Below, piece by piece: positions 55,850-64,000 of a DNA stretch of 64,000 nt. A program made the position numbers and the translations under genes. The DNA comes from Metamycoplasma auris 15026 (GTDB lineage: Bacteria; Bacillota_I; Bacilli_A; Mycoplasmatales; Metamycoplasmataceae). The DNA lies in the NCBI RefSeq assembly GCF_000367765.1, contig NZ_AORI01000005.1, positions 28,996 to 92,995 on the forward strand. Reading direction: 5' to 3'. The first letter of the stretch is position 1. Every line of letters starts with the position of its first letter. The notes under the pieces were generated by a model, which was not told the origin of the DNA, made no database searches, and saw only the letters and a list, made by a program, of their open reading frames with translations.

Positions 55850-56781
55850 TGCCTAATAAAGAAAAAAAGAAAAAAACCTCACAAGAAAAAAATGATTTAA
55901 ATAAATTAAACATTATTGATATTATTAAGCATAAAGAACCTTTTGAAATCAAAGATGATGGTCTGAATATCAAAGTTTTAGATGCAGCAACACTTAAAAA
56001 ATATAAGTTAGCTAATAACAAACCAAGAAAAAAAGATGGTCAAGAAAAAAAGACAAACTCAGAAGGTTATATTGTTGAAGTTGATAATGTTAAAAAAACA
56101 TATTTATCAGGAAATGTAGCAACTGATGTTTTAATGGGTGTTTCTTTTAAAATAAAAAGAGGTGAAATTGCTATTCTATACGGAAAATCAGGATCTGGGA
56201 AATCTACACTTCTAAATATAATTAGTGCCCTAGATCGACCTACTTCTGGTGATGTGGTTGTTAATGATGTAAGTCTTCCTTATTTAAGTGATTCAAAACA
56301 AACAATTTTTAGAAGAGATAATATTTCTTTTATTTTCCAAAATTATAACTTGCTTCAAAATCTTAATAGCTATGACAATGTTGAAACAGGTGCTTATTTA
56401 CAACGTAACAAAACTAAGCATCTTGATATTAAAAAGTTATTTAAAGACTTTGATTTGGAAGAGTGTATGTATAAATATCCATCACAGATGTCTGGGGGTC
56501 AGCAACAAAGAGTTTCTATCTTAAGAGCAATTGCTAAAAATGCTGATATTCTAGTGGCCGATGAACCAACGGGAGCCCTAGATGAAAAAACAGGACAAAT
56601 TGTTCTAAAAATTCTGCAAGAAATAAATCGTGATTATGGAACTACAATTATTATTGTTTCACATGATCCAGATGTCGCTCTTTTAGCTGATAAAGTTATT
56701 TATTTAGAACTTGGAAGAATTAAAGAAATTATTAGTCAAGAGCGTAAATGACTAATTGAAAAAACAAAAGAACAAAACTAA
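55849..56781 (+). CDS. MacB/LolD-like ABC ATPase
   Basis: A 310-aa ATPase with a Lys-rich N-terminal extension of about 75 residues. Then come a TYLSGNVATDVLMGVSF start, Walker A GKSGSGKSTLL (about 112-122), signature MSGGQQQRVSI, Walker B ILVADEPTGALD and H-loop VSHD. The GALD and RRDNISFIFQNYNLL sequences place it in the LolD/MacB group. Its ATG shares one base with the permease stop codon, so the two form one transporter. A strong terminator follows. Confidence 0.92.
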
Positions 56782-56799
56782 AAAAAACCGCTAAATAAA

Positions 56800-56838
56800 A
56801 AAAGACCTCTTAGTTTAAAAAAAACTAGGAGGTTTTTT
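56800..56838 (+). terminator. terminator after ABC ATPase
   Basis: GACCTCTTAGTTT pairs with AAACTAGGAGGTTT, then a T-rich tail. It also closes the convergent LicD-like gene region. Confidence 0.8.
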
Positions 56839-56869
56839 ATTTTTTTTGCTCTTAAATTAAGAAGAAATT

Positions 56870-57616
56870 TTAATTTTTGCTGATGTTTTTTGCATCTATA
56901 AAATAATATGGAATACTAAGGTCACTAATTTGTTTTCAAGCGCTGCCAAAAAGATTTTTTAAATAATTTTGATACTCAGCAATCACACTTATTTCAAGAT
57001 TATTTTTTTTAATTTTAATGCGTTCAAAATTTGTATTTGTTAGCCATTTATGTAGCGCTTCTTTATTCATTAGTTCATTTGTTACAAGAAAACCTTCGTT
57101 GTTTTTATCAAATAAAAACTCATTAAAATCTTTGTAATTAAGGTTTTTAATAAAAGGCTTAATTAGTTTTGCAAGTCTTATTTTTTGCTTAAGGGCATAA
57201 ACATTTGTTTTATCCATTGAATAATAATGCAAACAAAAACATTTAATTTTGTTTTTTAGATTAAAAAATTTGTGAATCTTTTTTACTGTTGTTGGAATGA
57301 TTATATTGATATTTAAAAAAGGACTATCAGTATCAATAAGACTAATATCTTCTACAAATTTATTTTGCAGTGAATAATAATTGGAATGGCTTGTGCTATC
57401 TAGGATTTTTTTAGGATATAGTTGTTTTAGTTTTTCATATGAAGAAAAAGTCATAAACACTTCATAATGGTCAGTGTTATACCAATAATCCAAATTGTTA
57501 ATTGCTGCTAATAAACTGCTGTTATCTAAGCTATACCAAAGCGAATTTGCATTGCAAATTTCAATAAAGGAAGCAAGAATTTTTTCTTTATTTTCAAAAA
57601 TTTTTGTCATTGACAT
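56870..57616 (-). CDS. LicD-like protein, degenerate
   Basis: A 248-aa protein. Residues about 20-60 (WYSLDNSSLLAAINNLDYWY, then a VFMTFSSYEKLK stretch) follow the LicD/nucleotidyltransferase pattern of a Leu-Asp-x-Gly-Thr-Leu-Leu-Gly-Ala helix and a strand, but the Gly and the DDxD metal residues are missing (NTDHYEVFM). Choline-phosphate transfer is therefore doubtful. The start is unsure: ATG 57,616 (MSMTKIF) is preferred to a TTG 63 nt upstream; neither has a good SD. It is convergent with the ABC transporter genes. Confidence 0.55.
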
Positions 57617-57844
57617 AACAAAAATTATAAAAGAAGAAAAAATATTTAATTGATTTTTTAAAGCACTTAAAAAAGGCAAAAAATGAAGTTTTTTTTGCTT
57701 TTAGTTAGATTATACAAGATATAAGATAATGTTAAAAAATGGTAAAATATATTGTATTATTTTAAATTACATTTAAAACTTGAAAAATATGCAGAAATTT
57801 GAAGAATTTTTTTATGTATATTTATAGTTTCATGAAAGGCAAAT
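57617..57844 (+). promoter_or_regulatory. leader of the P80 operon
   Basis: An AT-rich divergent region. TATTAT-type boxes lie near 57,755; AAAGG precedes the P80 ATG by 5 nt. No conserved structure is seen. Confidence 0.35.
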
Positions 57845-60217
57845 ATGTCAGAAAAAATGAAAAAAAGTAGAACAACTGAGCAAAAAACCAAAAGAAAAAG
57901 AATTCTTTGGAGTGCTTTTTGAGCAACAGCAATCTCAGCAGCCATTGCAGCTGGGATTGGTATTCCTTTAGCACAAGCTTCCAAAGCTCTTCCTAAACCA
58001 TCGCCAGTTAGAACACCAAATAGTGGTCTTTTTATAATTGATGATAATGGTAATAATACTCGCATTAACTATGGCGATATTGATAAAAACTTAGTTGCTT
58101 CAAATGCAAATAAACATATTTTTGAAGCAATCAAAAGTAATATTAGTCGCTATTTATACCAAAAAGAATATGAAGCATCTTTAGTTTATCAAGCAGTTTA
58201 TAATGCAAATAAGACTAAATCAGACCAAAAAACTTTTGCTCTAGATTCATTTGACCAAATTAAAAAGAAAGTGCAAGATGAAATTAATGATATTAAAAAA
58301 ACATATCAAAAACAATATGGTCTAGAAAAGAAATGGGAAGAAAAATTTCTTGAAGAATTAGCTAAGGATAAATGAGGAAAAGCTAAAAATGAATCACAAG
58401 CGCTGGATTACAAAATTAACCAAGAAATTGAAAAGAGTGCTTATTTAAGATATCAAACTGAAGTTAATAATGATTGAACTTTTGATGAACTTAAGAATGG
58501 TGTAATTGCTAATGATGACATTAAAGTAACTATTGATGGGAAAGATAAACAAATAGCAAAAAAAGGACAAAAAATAAATTTAAGAGAACAATTTGGTTTT
58601 GAAGAAAATGTTCACTATGTCCTACCAAAAGAAGATTCAATTGAACACACTCATGATAAAACATCCCAAATTAAAATTCCAATTTTTACAACTAAGTCAT
58701 TTGTTAAAGAATTTAAAGACCCACTTAGATTTATTAAGCCTTGATTAGCTGAAAAGCAAGCTATTTTATCTGAATTTAGTTTATCTGCAAAACAAGATGA
58801 AAGTGGCGCTAATAAACCATGAAAAGTAAATAAAGACGAAATTATTAAACTTTTAAAATTTTCTGCATATGAAACAAATGGAACTGGTAAAGATAAAAAA
58901 CAAGAAATTAAACTTGGTATTGATGGACTAAAAGATTTTGCTGGATTTAGTACTTTGATTAAGGATCAAGACAAAAGCTCTGAAATAACTGACCAAGATG
59001 AAACTAAAGCAAAAAATGACAAATTACTAATTAACAATGTTTCATCTGATACTGCAAATGCTAATAAATTTGGTTCAAAAGGTTTTATTAATTTAGACCA
59101 AACTATTTCTTCTTCTGAGCCTGCAGTATACTTAAATTTACTTTCAATAGTTTTAAATGATGCTAATGGTAGTGTAAATAAAGGAATTTATAAGGCAACA
59201 ACTAAAGAAGACCTATTTACTAATCTAAAAACAAATCTAGTTAAGGCATTAACTGAATCATCTGAATTTAAGAAATTAGAAGTTTCAGAAAAAGAATTTG
59301 CTGAAGAATTGAAAAAAGCCTTGAATGAAAATGGAAGTGGAACAACATCATCAAGTTCATCAGGTTCTAGAACGACTAGAGCTGCTGAAGAACCTAGAGG
59401 GGATATGCCATCAACAACCTCAACAGCTGCAACTGAAGCACAAAAAATTCAAAAATATGCTAGATACAATGCTGAAATTAAAAAAATCATTGACAAAATT
59501 GATGAAAAGAAAATAAATGATATCTTCGGAGTCGCTTTTAGAGATACTTTTGCAACAACTACATCAGGAAACGGTGCAGGTGGAAGTGGTTCTGCAGGTT
59601 CGGCTGCTGGCAAAAAAGATTACCGGATCAGTTCAATTTATAAAGTTGGTAAAAACTTTGTTTCAGTAACTTCAAAAGGAATTGTTATTCAAAATATTCA
59701 TCAATTTAAAACAGAAGAGCAAATTAAAAATCTAATAATCAAAGATTTAGGTATTAAGTCAAAAGCAAACTATAAGTCAACTTTTGCTTCTGAATTATTT
59801 GATTTGTCATCAATATTTTCTCAAGTTACAAGTTCATCCGAATTCCAAATTAATGATTTGCTAGGAAATGAAGATTTCAAGAAATATATTAAAGATAAAG
59901 AATTTACACCACTAGATATTGACAAAGCTAGAAAATTTTCTGACACAGATTTCAAAAATGCTAAAGATTACATTTCTTCATTTGAACAAACATCAAAAAT
60001 TTCAATTGTTAATACTAAGTATGACCAAATTAAGAAATTCATTAAAAAGCAAGTTGAAGATAATTTATATACTGACTTTAAATATGATGCATCAAAGAAC
60101 ATAGTAACAATGGACAATCACACAGAAGCAAAAGATAAAGACATAACCGAATACCTATTTGAGACAATAGTTAAATATGTATTTGATCTTGATAAGAAAA
60201 AGGAGGTAGCTAGATAA
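57845..60217 (+). CDS. p80: P80 membrane protein (P80-P60-HinT locus)
   Basis: A 790-aa protein. After a basic start, residues about 18-40 are hydrophobic (SAFWATAISAAIAAGIGIPL), a signal anchor or uncleaved signal. The exterior part is helical and Lys/Asp/Glu-rich, interrupted by two Ser/Thr/Gly-rich linkers (about 498-535 and 573-590). The gene order P80-P60-hinT is known from Mycoplasma hominis, where P80 and P60 form a surface complex with which HinT interacts. The stop overlaps the P60 ATG by one base. Confidence 0.82.
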
Positions 60218-61986
60218 TGAAAAAACACTTAATAACAAAATTAGTTTTAGCTACTTCTATTCTTCCTACTTTTGGTTTAATTGCTGCATCATGTCAAAAA
60301 GAAAATACTTCTAGTATCAAAAATGAAACACCTGGATACCAAGATTCATTTTTAAAAGAACCTGTATCTAGAAATCAAGTAGTTTTAGAATTACTAGATT
60401 TTTATCTAAATACTTTTTATAAAAATGATTTAAGCAAAGTAGCTGCTAAAACTAATGAAGAAAGAGTTTTAAAAGCTATAGATGATAAAAAGTCTAAATT
60501 ACATAAAGACCTATATGATGTCTTCAAACCATATGCAGCTAAAAAACTTGAAGAAAACCCACAAGTTTTTTGAAATCTAAAGCATGAATTTATCAAGCTA
60601 GGTATTACTACAGATAGCTTCAATCCTACACCTGACACAATCCCAACTGATGAACAATTCATCCTCATTCTAAAGAATTCAAAAGCACTATCTTTAAATT
60701 GAAGACTTGAAGTCCAAAAACTTTTAATCTCTAAACTTTATTTACTTAAATCAAGAGAAGAGTTTAGAAGTCGTTCAGTTAATAGCAAAGGATTAGATAA
60801 ATACCAAGTTAGTTTAGAATCTGAAATGAAAAAAGATTCAACTGCTAAAAGCAAAAAAGAAATTTATGAAGCTCTTGATTTATCTGCTAAGAACCTATAT
60901 TTAGTTAAATGACTAGTTGAAAATCCCATTGTTGAAAAATGAGCATTTACTGATGACCAAGATATGAATTTAAGAGTAGGAACAGCTAATGTTTCAAACT
61001 TCAAGGACTTCAATGACTTAGCTTCATATACATCTGATAATAAAGTTAAGTATAACTATAATCCAGTAGCTAAGAATAAAGAATTTATTATTGCAACTGG
61101 AACTTCTGAAGCTATGAATGGTAGCTCGAAGCTTGAAGAATTAAGAGCATATAGTGGCATTCAACAAAATACAGCTACATCAGGCGATCTAAATAATACT
61201 TTTGATGCACTAAAGAAAACTAAGTCACCAATATTTGGCTTCTTAAATCCAAATACAAATCAAGTGTTAGACCAAGATTACTTTAAGTTTGTTTCAATTC
61301 TAGAGAAAGAAGATAAGTTACCTAAAATTAAAGCTTCGGCACAATTAACTGCTAAAGCATCTAAACTTAAGAAAGATGATAAATTAAGCGCAGAAGATAT
61401 TGAATTTGAAAAGCTAACAAGAGATAATAGCAACAAAAATAAGTTCACTAAAGACCTAGATATGAATGGTGGAACTCCTAATAAATACAAATTAATTTAT
61501 GAAATCATGGGTGATATCACATATGATGGAATTAAAAACATTAGTGTTCCAATGCGTCTATCAGTTGAATCTTTAGGTAAAAGACATTATTACGACTTTA
61601 CTTCGATTTTAGAAAAGAAAGAAAGTAAATTTGAATCAGATAACAAAGACCTTAAATTCAATCTAGATAAATATCCTAAAACAGTTAATATGATTAAGGA
61701 TAATAAAATAGATGCTGCTTATGTAATAAAAATAGCTCCATTATTTGTTTCAAATAAACAAAAAGATAAAGATGGCAAAGAAATTGAAAAAGGTAAGCTA
61801 ACTTTAGATAAAACTCCTTGAGAAAAACCTGAAGAACAAAGTAAAATAGCCAACCACATTGTTGTTTCTAAAGGCAATGAATTATTTAGAGAAGTAAACA
61901 AATACATTCAAGATAATTTAGGAATTAAACTAAAAGATTTCGATCCAGTAATATTAGATATATTTAAACAAGAGGGATTAATATAA
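60217..61986 (+). CDS. p60: P60 surface lipoprotein
   Basis: A 589-aa lipoprotein with a lipobox LIAASC (Cys about 25). The mature protein is helical and charged, with no catalytic motif. The overlap with P80 (TAATG) and the 5-nt gap to hinT indicate co-translation. By synteny it is the P60 partner of P80. Function at the surface is not known. Confidence 0.85.
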
Positions 61987-61991
61987 GATAT

Positions 61992-62315
61992 ATGGAAAAA
62001 GATATATTCCAAAGAGTAATTGATCGGGAAATTCCATCAACAATAATTTATGAAGATGCTGATGTTATTGCATTTTTAGATATTAAACCAGTCCAAAAAA
62101 ACCATTTTTTAGTAGTGCCAAAAGAATACTCAAGAAACCTTTATGATATTGAAGATGATAATTTAAAGATGCTAATTTCTAAAGCTCGTAAATTAGCTTT
62201 AGAATGAACAGAAAAATGAAATGCATCAGGTTTTAAATTAGTAGTTAACAACAACGAATCAGCTGACCAAAGTGTCTTTAGAACACACATTCACATTATT
62301 CCTTACTATGATTAG
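61992..62315 (+). CDS. hinT: HIT-family nucleotide hydrolase HinT
   Basis: A 107-aa HIT protein: [35 protein letters not shown] and the triad region [11 protein letters not shown]. Two of the three His of HxHxH are kept; the first is Arg. These enzymes hydrolyse adenosine phosphoramidates. It lies 5 nt after P60 and is the third gene of the locus. The reading frame contains two TGA (Trp) codons near residue 75. Confidence 0.92.
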
Positions 62316-62344
62316 AATTTTATAAAAGAGAAAAAAAGAAATTT

Positions 62345-63811
<1,467 letters not shown>

Positions 63812-63828
63812 AATTAATCCCTATAAAC

Positions 63829-63858
63829 TAGTTTCCTTATTTTAAGGAAACTTTTTTA
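63829..63858 (+). terminator. terminator after lysS
   Basis: AGTTTCCTT and AAGGAAACT form a 9-bp stem with a short loop, followed by six T. Confidence 0.85.
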
Positions 63859-64000
63859 TTGATTTTTAGGGCTAAAAATACATGGTTTGCACAAGTCCCC
63901 CAATTACCGGACAAAAATAAAAAAAAGCTTTTTAGTCAAAAAAATGCTTAATTTTAGGCAAATTTCTTTATTTTTTTACCCTTTTTTTTACGACTTTGGC

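Overview
The window is a piece of a Mollicutes chromosome. UGA is read as tryptophan throughout: nearly every long gene has in-frame TGA, often at conserved Trp positions. The DNA is very AT-rich, and lipobox lipoproteins with one conserved Cys are common. The P80-P60-hinT-lysS block, the P37-type thiamine transporter and the giant ABC permease point to the hominis/bovis cluster (Mycoplasmopsis/Metamycoplasma). The species cannot be fixed from this sequence.

Positions 1 to about 27,745 are one end of an integrative conjugative element (ICE). The left edge holds a partial DnaC/DnaI-like ATPase and an ArdC-like zincin. Next come about 2 kb of small structured RNAs around a gene that may be a type III (ToxN/AbiQ-like) toxin. 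A minus-strand operon (15,984 to 4,080) follows: a proline-rich membrane protein, a RuvA-like protein, an EcoRI-family endonuclease, a lipoprotein, a pilin-like protein, a VirB6/TrbL-like channel, the TraE/VirB4-like ATPase, SSB, a membrane protein and a DUF285/BspA-like lipoprotein. Two giant cell-surface proteins (about 1,450 aa each) and the DDE transposase are on the plus strand. The element ends inside a BMP-family lipoprotein gene, of which only the N-terminal part remains (27,700-28,068). By eye the element contains no GAATTC in 27.7 kb, while the flanking chromosome has at least 15 in 36 kb. It also has only about four GATC. This matters because the element encodes an EcoRI-type enzyme and no visible methylase.

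From 28.4 to 35.8 kb are two membrane-anchored DUF885-type metallopeptidases, a truncated paralogue and a coiled-coil lipoprotein. From 35.9 to 38.9 kb a TPP riboswitch controls a P37-type thiamine-binding lipoprotein and its double-length permease. The likely ATPase partner lies 3 kb away on the other strand (41.7 kb). Between them are an S1-domain protein, a glucose-6-phosphate isomerase homologue with its catalytic motifs erased, and L-lactate dehydrogenase.

From 42.7 to 64 kb: MgtA-type P-ATPase, PRPP synthetase, RsmG, a 2,778-aa FtsX/MacB-type permease with its ATPase, a LicD-like protein, and P80, P60, HinT and lysyl-tRNA synthetase. This right half is ordinary chromosome with short operons, start/stop overlaps and clear intrinsic terminators.
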